A stretch of DNA of 64,000 nucleotides from NCBI RefSeq assembly GCF_000198775.1, contig NC_014722.1, positions 452,502-516,501 on the forward strand, given 5' to 3'. The position numbers and the translations under genes were made by a program. This DNA is from Mycetohabitans rhizoxinica HKI 454 (GTDB taxonomy: Bacteria; Pseudomonadota; Gammaproteobacteria; Burkholderiales; Burkholderiaceae). Under the pieces are notes generated by a model, which had not been told where the DNA came from, made no database searches, and saw nothing but the letters and a program-made list of their open reading frames with translations. Shown in pieces: positions 8,408 to 17,800 of the stretch (positions within the stretch are counted from its first letter, which is position 1; every line of letters begins with the position of its first letter).

Positions 8408-8937
8408 AAAAACAGATACGGCGGACTGAGCCGGTCAGTACGCCGGGTGCCGCCGCTTGCCATGTGGATCATTCTATCCAGCATAAAGGATTTCGGCGCC
8501 TTTGACGAGCCGGCCTACGTCTGCTGCCGTGCCGGACCGGGCATCGCTACTTTGTACTGCGCCGGACGGTTCTTATACGCGGGCGACGCGGCCGGGTCGC
8601 CGGCGGGCAACAAGGCGGGCGCGCGTCAGCTTGTGCGCGCCTCCGGTTCGGCACGACGACTGCTCAGCGGGCAGGCAACTTAGCGCGACGGTGGCGAGAA
8701 CAAGGAAACGACGGGAAAGCGCGGATCCGGTATTCCGGGCAAGATGGTGCACTGCGGCAAGGGACCACGTGCGCTATAATAAACGGCTTTCGCGGCGAGC
8801 CTGCCACCGTGGTGTCGCGCTGTGCGTGCGGCGGAACACGGTGTGGGAAACACGTCCGTGCGTCGCGGAGCCTCATTTGCCCCGTTCGCGGGTGCCGTCG
8901 AGTCGGTGCTGGCGGGGCGGTCTTTCAGGTGTTCCAC
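8408..8937. promoter_or_regulatory. 530-base divergent intergenic region with a candidate -10
   Basis: Lies between argF (leftward) and the DUF3579 gene (rightward). TATAAT at 8775-8780 is a candidate -10 for the rightward gene, about 160 bases upstream of its ATG. The -35 is weak. No coding frame with family resemblance was found; ORFs here are GC-rich noise. Confidence 0.35.
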
Positions 8938-9285
8938 ATGGGCGACTCATCCTCAACCGAATACTTCATTCAAGGCATTACCAAGAGCGGAAAGAAGTTT
9001 CGGCCGAGTGACTGGTCGGAGCGGCTATGCGGTGTGATGTCGTCGTTTGGTCCAGGAGCGACGGGGCCGAACGCGAAGCTGAAGTATTCGCTATACGTGC
9101 GGCCTGTGATGCTCGGTGACATCAAGACGGTGATCGTCGATTCGCGGCTGCGCGACATTGAGCCGATGGCTTTCGATTTCGTGATGAATTTCGCGCGGGA
9201 CAACGATCTGGTGGTGACCGAAGCCTGTGAGTTGCCGATCGAGCATCCAGTACAACGCGCCACGCCCAAACGCGAGGTTGGCTAA
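8938..9285 (+). CDS. DUF3579 family protein
   Basis: A 115-residue cytoplasmic protein matching the beta-proteobacterial DUF3579 pattern: EYFIQGITKSGKKFRPSDWS, ERLCGVMSSFG, YSLYVRPVMLGDIKTVIVDS, FDFVMNFARDNDLVVTEACE. The function of the family is unknown. A longer frame begins upstream, but conserved sequence starts only at MGDSSSTEYF. It lies between argF and rpsT and is followed by a strong bidirectional terminator. Confidence 0.88.
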   Translation: MGDSSSTEYFIQGITKSGKKFRPSDWSERLCGVMSSFGPGATGPNAKLKYSLYVRPVMLGDIKTVIVDSRLRDIEPMAFDFVMNFARDNDLVVTEACELPIEHPVQRATPKREVG

Positions 9286-9374
9286 GCGAGGCGGCGAGCG
9301 ACTGTTGCGGGCAGCGCCTGCTGCCGAATTGGCGTGGCCGCGCAGCGTCCTGCGGTTTGGGTTGTCATCTAAGC

Positions 9375-9403
9375 GCAAAAGCCCGCGATTGCGGGCTTTT
9401 TGC
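9375..9403. terminator. Bidirectional rho-independent terminator
   Basis: GCAAAAGCCCGC-GATT-GCGGGCTTTTTGC forms an almost perfect stem with A/T tails on both strands. It ends the DUF3579 transcript rightwards and the rpsT transcript leftwards. Confidence 0.85.
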
Positions 9404-9537
9404 TTCGACTACTCCACTCCATCGCTGCACCACCGGTGTTGCGCCGGGCCGACTCGGTGCGTTTTGGCAAAACCAAGTCTTCACACGACGTGTCCGCTTG
9501 ACGGGCCGCGCCGTGGGCGATCAACCGGTGTGGGGCT

Positions 9538-9813
9538 TTACGCTGCAGCCTGCGCCAGACCCTTGATAGCAGCGGCCAGGCGGCTCTTGTGGCGAGCGGC
9601 CTTGTTCTTATGGATGATTTTCTTGTCGGCGATGATGTCCAGCGTCTTCGACGATTGCTTCAGCACCTCGGCAGCCTTTGCCTTATCGCCGGATTCGATC
9701 GCCTTGCGCACGGCCTTGATCGCGGTACGCATTTTGGAGCGCAGCGCAGAATTGTGTGAGTTGGCTTTCGCGGCCTGACGGGCACGCTTGCGAGCTTGTG
9801 CGGAGTTAGCCAT
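9538..9813 (-). CDS. rpsT: 30S ribosomal protein S20
   Basis: A 91-residue very basic protein starting [20 protein letters not shown], with the S20 helices ([40 protein letters not shown]). It binds the 5' domain of 16S rRNA. It is monocistronic, with a clear promoter at 9895-9924 and the shared terminator downstream. Confidence 0.98.
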   Translation of the reverse strand: MANSAQARKRARQAAKANSHNSALRSKMRTAIKAVRKAIESGDKAKAAEVLKQSSKTLDIIADKKIIHKNKAARHKSRLAAAIKGLAQAAA

Positions 9814-9894
9814 GACGGTTCCTTATCCTGTTTCCAGCGGTATTGGAGTATGAGCCGCGGGGAACGGTTGCCCGGCGGACTATCGAAACGGCGG

Positions 9895-9924
9895 ATTATA
9901 ACAATAAAACAATGGGATGCGCAA
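9895..9924 (-). promoter_or_regulatory. rpsT promoter
   Basis: On the reverse strand TTGCGC (-35, 9924-9919) and TATAAT (-10, 9900-9895) are separated by 18 bases, about 80 bases upstream of the rpsT start. This is the best sigma70-like promoter seen in the window. The remaining 9925-10128 holds the murJ promoter and otherwise nothing recognisable. Confidence 0.55.
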
Positions 9925-10114
9925 TCGGCGTCCCCGTCCCGGATCGACCTAAGTAGGAACGTCCGGCCGGCTGCAGCGGCGACAGGCTCGGGCGGCCCAT
10001 TGACCATCGCCCCGGGACCACCACCCGAGTCCCAGGACTACCGCCACGTCGCGCTGCCATCGGTCAGCGCGGCTACCGCGGCGTGCCGTGGTCGTGCCCG
10101 TCGCATAGGGTCCG

Positions 10115-10120
10115 TATAAT
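10115..10120 (+). promoter_or_regulatory. -10 box directly in front of murJ (leaderless start?)
   Basis: TATAAT ends only 8 bases before the murJ ATG at 10129, and the intervening TCCCCCGC contains no Shine-Dalgarno. Transcription starting 6-7 bases after the box would give a leader of 0-2 bases. The -35 region is weak. Confidence 0.4.
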
Positions 10121-10128
10121 TCCCCCGC

Positions 10129-11679
10129 ATGAATCTACTCCGCGCCCTCGTCACCGTCAGTGGCTTCACCTTGCTTTCTCGGATCACCGGATTGGCGCGT
10201 GAAACGCTGATTGCCCGCGCTTTTGGCGCCAGCCTGTACACCGACGCGTTTAATGTCGCGTTCCGTATCCCGAACCTACTGCGGCGCCTGTCCGCCGAGG
10301 GCGCGTTTTCGCAGGCGTTCGTGCCGATCCTGGCCGAGTTCAAGAACCAGAAGGGGCACGAGGCGACGCGTACGCTGGTTGACGCGACCGCCACCGTGCT
10401 CGCCTGGGTGCTGGTCGGCCTGTCGGTGCTGGGCATCGCCGGCGCCGGGTTCGTCGTGTGGATGGTCGCATCGGGGTTGCGTCACGATGCTCAGGCGTTC
10501 GAGATCTCAGTGACGATGACGCGGATCATGTTTCCGTACATCGCGCTGATCTCGCTGACATCGCTGGCGTCCGGCGTCTTGAATACGTATCGGAATTTTT
10601 CGCTGCCGGCATTTGCGCCTGTCCTGCTCAATGTCAGCTTCATCGTCGCGGCATTGGTCGTTGCGCCGCGCTTGGCCACCCCAATCTACGCGCTCGCTTT
10701 CGCGGTGTTAGCCGGCGGCGTGTTACAGCTGCTTGCGCAACTGCCGGGGCTGAAACGGGTTCAGATGATGCCCCGGATCGGGCTCAATCCGGCCCGCGCG
10801 CTGGCCCATCCCGGGGTCAAGCGGGTCCTGTGGAAAATGATGCCTGCCAGCTTCGCGGTATCGGTCGCGCAGCTATCCCTGATCGTCAATACTAATATCG
10901 CTTCGCACCTGGCGCCCGGCAGCGTATCGTGGTTATCGTACGCGGATCGGTTGATGGAGTTCCCGACCGCGCTGCTGGGCGTCGCGCTCGGCACGATTCT
11001 ATTGCCCAGCTTGTCCAAGGCGCATGCGGATGCCGATGCATCGGAATACTCGGCGCTGCTCGACTGGGGCTTGCGGCTCACTTTCCTGCTGGCTGCCCCC
11101 AGTGCTGTCGCGCTGTTCGTCTACGCTGAACCCTTAACAGCCACGTTGTTCAATTATGGACGGTTCTCGGGCCACGACGTCATGATGGTGTCGCGTGCAC
11201 TGGCCGCCTATGGGGCGGGGTTGCTCGGGCTGATCCTGATCAAGATCCTCGCGCCCGGTTTTTATGCTAAACAGGACATTAAGACACCGGTGAAGATCGC
11301 GTTGGCGGTGCTAGTCGTCACGCAATTGTGCAATGTCGTGTTTGTGCCCCATCTTGCACATGCGGGCTTGTCGCTGAGTATCGGCATCGGCGCATGCGTG
11401 AATGCGCTGCTGCTGTTCGCCGGCTTGCGTCGGCGCTCGATCTATGTACCATCGGCCGGATGGGGACTGTTTTTTGTGCAGTTGGCCGGCGCGTGTCTTG
11501 TGCTTGCTGGCGTGATGCGCTGGTTCAACCAGTCGTTCGATTGGGTCGCACTGGGGCTCCACCCGGGTATGCGCATTGCAGCATTGGGTGCTACGCTGAT
11601 CCTCTTTGCCGCACTATATTTTGCCATGTTGTTTTTGATGGGCTTTAAATATACGTACTTCCGCCGCCGCGTGAAATAA
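10129..11679 (+). CDS. murJ: Lipid II flippase MurJ (MviN)
   Basis: A 516-residue MOP-superfamily membrane protein with about 14 helices that moves lipid II across the inner membrane for peptidoglycan synthesis. N-terminal family signature: MNLLRALVTVSGFTLLSRIT, GLARETLIARAFGASLYTDA, FRIPNLLRRLSAEGAFSQAF. The central LLPSLSKAHADADASEYSAL loop and a C-terminal Arg-rich end (YTYFRRRVK) are also typical. It begins immediately after a -10 box. The SirB1-family gene starts 7 bases after its stop, so the two form an operon. Confidence 0.97.
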   Translation: MNLLRALVTVSGFTLLSRITGLARETLIARAFGASLYTDAFNVAFRIPNLLRRLSAEGAFSQAFVPILAEFKNQKGHEATRTLVDATATVLAWVLVGLSVLGIAGAGFVVWMVASGLRHDAQAFEISVTMTRIMFPYIALISLTSLASGVLNTYRNFSLPAFAPVLLNVSFIVAALVVAPRLATPIYALAFAVLAGGVLQLLAQLPGLKRVQMMPRIGLNPARALAHPGVKRVLWKMMPASFAVSVAQLSLIVNTNIASHLAPGSVSWLSYADRLMEFPTALLGVALGTILLPSLSKAHADADASEYSALLDWGLRLTFLLAAPSAVALFVYAEPLTATLFNYGRFSGHDVMMVSRALAAYGAGLLGLILIKILAPGFYAKQDIKTPVKIALAVLVVTQLCNVVFVPHLAHAGLSLSIGIGACVNALLLFAGLRRRSIYVPSAGWGLFFVQLAGACLVLAGVMRWFNQSFDWVALGLHPGMRIAALGATLILFAALYFAMLFLMGFKYTYFRRRVK

Positions 11680-11686
11680 CGAACCG

Positions 11687-12529
11687 ATGACGACTTCCCG
11701 AATATTCGATTTTTTCACCACATTAGTCGCGCAGGACGAAAGCCTACCGCTGACCGAAGCCGCCTTGTCACTGGCGCAGGATGCCTATCCGGACCTGGAC
11801 GTGCAGGGTACGCTCGCGGACATCGACGCGCTGGTGGTGCGGCTGCGTCGACGCATGCCGCAGGGTGCCGACGTGGCGCAGAAGTTATCGATGCTGAACC
11901 GATTCTTCTTCCGGGAGTTAGGGTTTTGCGCGAACCTGAACGACTACTATGATCCGGACAACAGCCATCTGAACATGGTGCTCAAGAAGCGACGCGGTGT
12001 TCCGATTTCGCTCGCCGTGATCTACTTGGAAATGGCCGAGCAACTCGGATTACCCGTCAAGGGCGTGTCGTTCCCGGGTCACTTCCTATTGCGGGCAACG
12101 ATCGCGGAAGGCGAAGTGATGCTGGATCCGACGACCGGTGAGTCGCTGAGCGAGTCGCGTATGGTCGAGATGCTCGAGCCGTATTTGGACAGAGGCGGGC
12201 AATCGATCGCCGGCACGCTGCACGCGCTGCTGCAGCCGGCCACCGAGCGGGAGATCATCGCGCGGATGTTGCGCAATTTGAAAGCGATCTACCTGCAGAC
12301 CGAACGCTGGCAACGGCTGCTGGCTGTCCAACAACGACTCGTCATCTTGCTGCCGGAGAACATCGAGGAAGTCCGCGATCGCGGCTTCGCGTATGCGCGG
12401 CTGGACTATTTACGACCGGCACTGGACGATTTAGAGCGCTATCTAGAGCAGGAGCCCGATGCAGCCGATGCGACTGTTATTGAGTCGCAATTGCAGGAGT
12501 TGCGCCAGCGTACGCGTCACGGCGATTGA
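11687..12529 (+). CDS. SirB1-family protein (transglutaminase-like plus TPR-like)
   Basis: A 280-residue protein of the SirB1 family. Residues about 60-150 hold the transglutaminase-like core: LNRFFFRELGFCANLNDYYD, then LKKRRGVPISLAVIYLEMAE and VSFPGHFLLR. The C-terminal third is TPR-like (AIYLQTERWQRLLAVQQRLV and similar). The catalytic Cys of true transglutaminases is not conserved in this family, and its biochemical function is unclear. It is co-transcribed with murJ. Confidence 0.85.
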   Translation: MTTSRIFDFFTTLVAQDESLPLTEAALSLAQDAYPDLDVQGTLADIDALVVRLRRRMPQGADVAQKLSMLNRFFFRELGFCANLNDYYDPDNSHLNMVLKKRRGVPISLAVIYLEMAEQLGLPVKGVSFPGHFLLRATIAEGEVMLDPTTGESLSESRMVEMLEPYLDRGGQSIAGTLHALLQPATEREIIARMLRNLKAIYLQTERWQRLLAVQQRLVILLPENIEEVRDRGFAYARLDYLRPALDDLERYLEQEPDAADATVIESQLQELRQRTRHGD

Positions 12530-12863
12530 CGTCCCGACGCGGCGGCAACCAGTCCGGGTCCGGCTTGGGCCGTGCGCGAAGTGACTGCGGTTGCAATACA
12601 GGCCGTCTACCACGGTGATCAGGAGGCCCTGCATCAACGCCCGCTCATGTGAATGGCCACCGCCGATTCCATCCTCAAAAAGATCGCGCGTTGATGCAAA
12701 GTGATGTCTGGGACAAGACGCCAGCTAGATCTGTTGCCAAGGCGGTATGAGATGCCAGAGACAGTGCTAAGGCTGAAAATAACACAAGGCTACTCGTTCG
12801 GATGCGCATAGGGCTTCGTCAAAAAGACGGGAAAACGGATGGAGATCGACAATATGTGCTCGC
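12530..12863. other. Intergenic, left border of the CDI island
   Basis: Between the SirB1-like gene and the end of the leftward transporter gene. One 36-codon frame at 12703-12810 (MSGTRRQLDLLPRRYEMPET...) has no recognisable relatives and no Shine-Dalgarno. No terminator hairpin is obvious. This is the likely left boundary of the island. Confidence 0.35.
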
Positions 12864-14639
12864 TTACAACTGTGCGCTTAGTCGAAAGCCGACCGTGACG
12901 CGGGCCGTTGATAATGCCGATGGATGATACAGGGGCGTGCCGGCAGACAACTCGTACGTGTAGGTGGCCAAGCGCGTCGGCACCGTGCCGCGCAACCCTA
13001 GCGCCGCGCCGGCAAGCTGCATGCCGCTCTGGCCCTGTGTTAATGGACCAAAGACTTGGCCATAATCAAGCGCCGCGTAAGCGTGCTGCCCGGTGTGCGC
13101 AATCGGCGCTTGCAGTTCGTTGCGCCAGTAAAAGCCGCGTTCGCCGGCGAGCATTGTCTCGCCATCGAAACCGCGCACGGTGTAGCGGCTGCCAATGGTG
13201 AGGCCATCCAGATAAAAAAGCCGGTTGTTAGTGAACTGCCCGTGTGCGGCACTGACGTAGCGCAACGGCTGGCCCGCGAGTGTGAACGGCACGGACAGAT
13301 TCGCATCCAGCGATGCCATGCGCAGTCGATACGTCGGACAGCCGCGTGGCAACGCTGGCATTGCGCCGAGCCAACCCAGACCCTGCCGGTACGCGAGCAG
13401 GCCGTCAAACTGTGCGCCGCCGAAATAATGTCGGTGAGTCAAGCCCAGCTCGATAAACGTATTATTACGTCGTTGTTGTTTGATTTCGGTGTCTTCAATA
13501 AAGCTCGCGCCAAAGCGCTTAATGCCGCGCAGCTGCACACCGAACACACCGGCCTGGCTGCGCGCTAATGTGCGATGCACGCGCGCGTCGACGAACTGGC
13601 TGTTGCCGCTCGCGACAAAGGTATGGTTCACGCCGGCAATCTGTTGGTAGTAGGTGTTGGTACTGGCAAACAGCGATGCTGTCCAGTACCCATACGGGAT
13701 CGAATAGGAAGCGTTCCAGCCGTGCGAGCCGAGGCGCTTGTCGCCGAAACTCAGGTCATGGTTGGCCCCCACGTTGAGCATGTCGTTCAAGCCCAGCGGG
13801 TTATCGACGCCTACGCTCACTTGGCCTTGCAGCTTGCCGGTTGCCCGCGCGCCTGAGTTATCGACGGATGCGACAAGAGTCCACGGCTTGGCGCGCCTCA
13901 CCTGGATCACCACGTCACTCTGACCTGGCATCTGGGCGGGCTCAATCCGCATGTCAACGTCCTGGCTCGGCACGCGCTTGAACTGCTCCAGGCCTTGTTC
14001 GAGATCGCGCAAATTCAGTGCGTCGCCGGCTCTAGCCGGAAATGCAGACTTCCATGTGCCGCGTATCGTTGGCTCCGAAAAACGCACGGCATGAATCACG
14101 CCCGGCACGAGCGTGACGGTCAACTTGCCGTGCGAGAGATCCTGCTCGGCCAGCATCACCCGTGATGTGATGTAGCCGCGGCTCAAAATCTTCTGTGCTA
14201 GCCCGCTGACAATCCGGTTCAAGCCTTGTTTGCCGACGCATTGACCCGCATAGTGCGCAAGCCATTGACGTGCAAATGCGAAGCGGTCCTGGGGCAACGC
14301 CGAGGCACCTTGTGCGCGCACGGCTGCCGGCAGCTGCTTGGGCACCTCAAGCGCGAAGTGCTCAATGCGAAAGCACGGCTGCTCGGTGGGCAACACCGGG
14401 TAAGCCGCGGCGGGCGGCGCGCTGGAGCGTACAGCAGGAGTGTTGATGGCCTGTTCGCGCTCTTGTGCCTGGCGCTGTTGCTCAAGCCGCTGTTCCGGAT
14501 AGGCTGTCTGCGGCGTCGATTCGGGCGGGTTTTGCGCGAGCGCCCCGGGGCTGGTGCCTATGGCGCCGAGCAGCAGGGCCGTGCACCCTGCAAGCGGACC
14601 AGCGTAGCGAAGGGGTACCAGTGCTGTCGAGGTTGGCAA
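12864..14639 (-). CDS. cdiB: Two-partner-secretion outer-membrane transporter (CdiB/FhaC/ShlB type)
   Basis: A 591-residue Omp85-superfamily transporter. The start is a TTG at 14639 with AAGGAG 8 bases upstream; from there a clean signal peptide follows, ending SPGALA-Q. A longer frame to 14783 adds a Pro/Arg-rich stretch and is not credible. After a Gln-rich linker come two POTRA-like domains (PCFRIEHFALEVPKQL; GYITSRVMLAEQDLSHGKLT) and a 16-strand barrel with the lid-lock motif TVRGFDGE, and FRLSAQL at the end. It exports the CdiA-type protein encoded divergently. Usual CDI loci place cdiB in the same operon as cdiA, so this divergent layout is unusual. Confidence 0.93.
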   Translation of the reverse strand: MPTSTALVPLRYAGPLAGCTALLLGAIGTSPGALAQNPPESTPQTAYPEQRLEQQRQAQEREQAINTPAVRSSAPPAAAYPVLPTEQPCFRIEHFALEVPKQLPAAVRAQGASALPQDRFAFARQWLAHYAGQCVGKQGLNRIVSGLAQKILSRGYITSRVMLAEQDLSHGKLTVTLVPGVIHAVRFSEPTIRGTWKSAFPARAGDALNLRDLEQGLEQFKRVPSQDVDMRIEPAQMPGQSDVVIQVRRAKPWTLVASVDNSGARATGKLQGQVSVGVDNPLGLNDMLNVGANHDLSFGDKRLGSHGWNASYSIPYGYWTASLFASTNTYYQQIAGVNHTFVASGNSQFVDARVHRTLARSQAGVFGVQLRGIKRFGASFIEDTEIKQQRRNNTFIELGLTHRHYFGGAQFDGLLAYRQGLGWLGAMPALPRGCPTYRLRMASLDANLSVPFTLAGQPLRYVSAAHGQFTNNRLFYLDGLTIGSRYTVRGFDGETMLAGERGFYWRNELQAPIAHTGQHAYAALDYGQVFGPLTQGQSGMQLAGAALGLRGTVPTRLATYTYELSAGTPLYHPSALSTARVTVGFRLSAQL

Positions 14640-14808
14640 AGCAGGTGCTCCTTGGCAAATAGGGGCTGGCGCGGCCAGCGGGGACCTGATATTGGCATGG
14701 CGGGGCGGCCCACCAGGGTGGGCCGGTCCGTCCCGCGCAGTATTTTTTCTGATCGAATGGGGGCGGTGTCCGGGGCACGGCACAGGTGGTTGGGCAATGG
14801 CGAATCTT

Positions 14809-14814
14809 TATACT
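14809..14814 (+). promoter_or_regulatory. Candidate -10 of the cdiA promoter
   Basis: TATACT lies 34 bases before the cdiA ATG in the 209-base divergent region. Surroundings are AT-rich compared with the rest of the region. No convincing -35 at 17 bases. A GAGG at about 14836 serves as a weak Shine-Dalgarno. Confidence 0.35.
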
Positions 14815-14848
14815 AAAGTGGTTAAATTGCCCGACGAGGCTAACCTAT

Positions 14849-17800
14849 ATGGCAATGCGTTGGATTCTAGTGGGTGTTGAGCCGGTGTGGCGTGTGGGCC
14901 GGGCCCGCTTCGTGGCGCTCGGGCTAAGCGCGTGGCCAGCGTGGGGCCTTGCGCAAATCGTGCCGGCTCCTGGGGGAGAGACTCGAGTCATCCAAACGCA
15001 AAATGGTTTGCCGCAGGTCGATATCGCCCGGCCGTCGGGGGCAGGGGTGTCGGTCAATCACTACCATCAGTTCGACGTCCAAGCGCCCGGCGCGATCCTG
15101 AACAATGCTTCGGCGGTTGTTAAAACGGATCAAGCAGGCTATATCAACGGCAATCCGCACTTCGACCCGAATCAGTCGGCGCGCCTAATCGTCAACGAGG
15201 TTCATAGCCTAGAGGCAAGCCAGCTGCGTGGCCATGTGGAAGTGGCAGGTCCGCGCGCCGAGGTGGTGGTTGCTAATCCGTCGGGCATTGTCGTGAACGG
15301 CGGGGGCTTCATCAACACAAGCCGGGCGACGCTGACGACCGGACAACCTTACTATGGCGCGGACGGCTCGCTAGCCGGCTTCAATGTGTCGCGTGGGCTG
15401 GTGACCGTGCATGGCGCAAAGTTTAATGCGTCAGACATTGATCAAGTCGACTTGATCGCGCGCGCAGTACAGGCGAACGCTAAAATTTACGCAAAAAACT
15501 TGAACGTGGTGACCGGCGCGAACCAAGTGCCTTACGACACGTTAGCGGCCACGCCAATTCATGGCGACGGGCCGGCGCCAAGCGTATCGATTGACGTTGG
15601 CCAACTTGGCGGTATGTACGCTGATAGGATCGTCATGGTCGGCACCGAATACGGTGTGGGGGTGCACAGCGCGGGTGAGATTAGTGCGCAGGCCGGTGAT
15701 TTGACGCTGCACTCGAACGGCAAGCTCACGCTCACGCCAACGAGCCAAACCAATGCAAGCGGCCTATTAAGCGTGCGCGTGCAGGCCGACGTTCAAAACG
15801 ATGGCAAGCTTTACGGCAAACAAGACGTGTCGGTTTCAAGCGAGAGTTTGCTGACCAATACGGGTACGCTCGCAGCTCAACGCAACTTGAAGGTCACAGC
15901 GCACAGCATGAACTCAAGCGGTGGGTTGGGCGCCGGGGCTGATGCCGACGGCGTGATCGACAGCACAGGCGAGCTCGAGGTCAAGACCACCGGTTCGCTG
16001 GTCGCCACGGGCCATCAATTGGCGGGCGGCAACATGACGCTTGAAGGCGCCGCCGTTGACCTGAAGCACAGTGAAACACTTACCGACGGTCATTTGGAAC
16101 TTCATGCGAAGTCTGGCGATATCGACCTGACCGGCGCGGAAGTGGTGTCACAAGGCACTGCGCGCATCATCGCGGCTGATGGCGTAGTGAACCATAACCG
16201 AGGCAAGCTGTCGTCAGGCGACACACAGACGATCCGCGCCGCGGCATTGTCGAATCAGGACGGGCAGATTTTTTCAGAATCGACATTGGATATCGACGTA
16301 GCGGGGAAAATGGACAATCTCCGCGGGCTTGCGCGAGCAGCCGGGCGCGTCTTTGTGAAGGCCGGCTCACTGGACAATACGGCTGGGCGCGTCACATTGA
16401 GAAGCGATGACGAGCTGTCGGTGACGACGGCGGGCCAGCTGACGAACGCGGCGGGCCATACTGTGATAGGTGACCAAGGAGGCGTAATTGGCGGCAATGG
16501 CAACGTCAAAGTGCAAGCTGGCACGCTCAACAACAGAGGCCGCGTCTCCGCAAAAGAAATACTGAAGGTCAGAGGCCAGTCCATCGATAACACTGACGGC
16601 ACGCTAAGCGCGAAACGGTTAGATGTGAAGGCCGATTCGCTCACGAATGAGGGAGGGTTGATTGCACAAACGGGCAAAGGCGACACCAAGGTCAGCGTAA
16701 CTCACAAGCTCGATAATGCATTGGGCACGATCCGGAGCAACGGCGCGAATCTGACGCTGAGTGTCGGTAGTCTGATGAACAATAAAGGCACGCTTTACTA
16801 CGGCGGCAGCGGCACACTGAAAGTGACTGAGGCCAGCACGCTGATGAACCTCGGTGGTTTGATCGATTCGACCGGCGCGATCGATGTGGATGGGCAATCG
16901 ATTGACAACACCGGCGGTGTCATCCGTACGAAGTCCGGCTCTGTCACGCTCACCTCTGCGTCGACGCTCAAAAACAATCAAGGTGTCGTGCAAGGCGGGA
17001 ATGGGCTCAAAGTGTCATCCGCCGACACGCTTTTCAATCAGGAGGGCACGCTCGTCAGCCTGAGCCCCACCGGCACGCTCACCGTATCCGCCCAAGAGCT
17101 CGACAATACGAATGGTCAAATTGCCGACACCGGTACGGTTCACACGTTGATTAAGGCCACGTCGATCCACAATGCCAATACGAACAGCCAGACCCATAGG
17201 GGTGTCATTCGCGGCAAAGGGGACGTGACGATCGACAGCGCCGCCGTGCAGAACGGCGCGAACGGCCAGATTGTCGCGGATCGGGACTTGACTTTTAAGA
17301 ATACGGACCAGCTCACGAATGCGGGTCAGCTTACGGCGGATGGTGCGCTGACCGTCGATCAGCCGGACGCCGCCTTATTCAATGTGGACGGCCAAATCAG
17401 CGCGACGAAGATCAAGCTGACTGTCGCGAGCCTTGACAACACGGGCGGCCAGATCGCGAATCCGAAAGGCTCAAGTGGCGACATCAAGATGCAGACCGGC
17501 GTGCTGACCCATCATGCCGGCACCATCGCAAGCGCACGGGACCTGCAGCTCAGCGCGGCGTCGCTCATCGGCGATGGCCAACTCATCGGCGGTCGCGATG
17601 CGGCCATTTCGCTGCAAGGCGACTACACGCACGGTGCGAACAACCGGATCACCGCAAACCGCAACTTGATCTTCTCAACGACGGGTCAGCTGACGAACGC
17701 TGGCAAGCTGTTGGCAGTCGGTAACCTGACCACCCGCTCGAACGGTTTAATCAATCGAGGCGAGATCGGCTCGGGCACGCACGGTGTTCCCGGCACGGGG

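Noticed and set aside
12703..12810. 36-codon ORF (MSGTRRQLDLLPRRYE...) between sirB1-like and cdiB
   Set aside because: No Shine-Dalgarno, no relatives recognised, and it lies in the island border.
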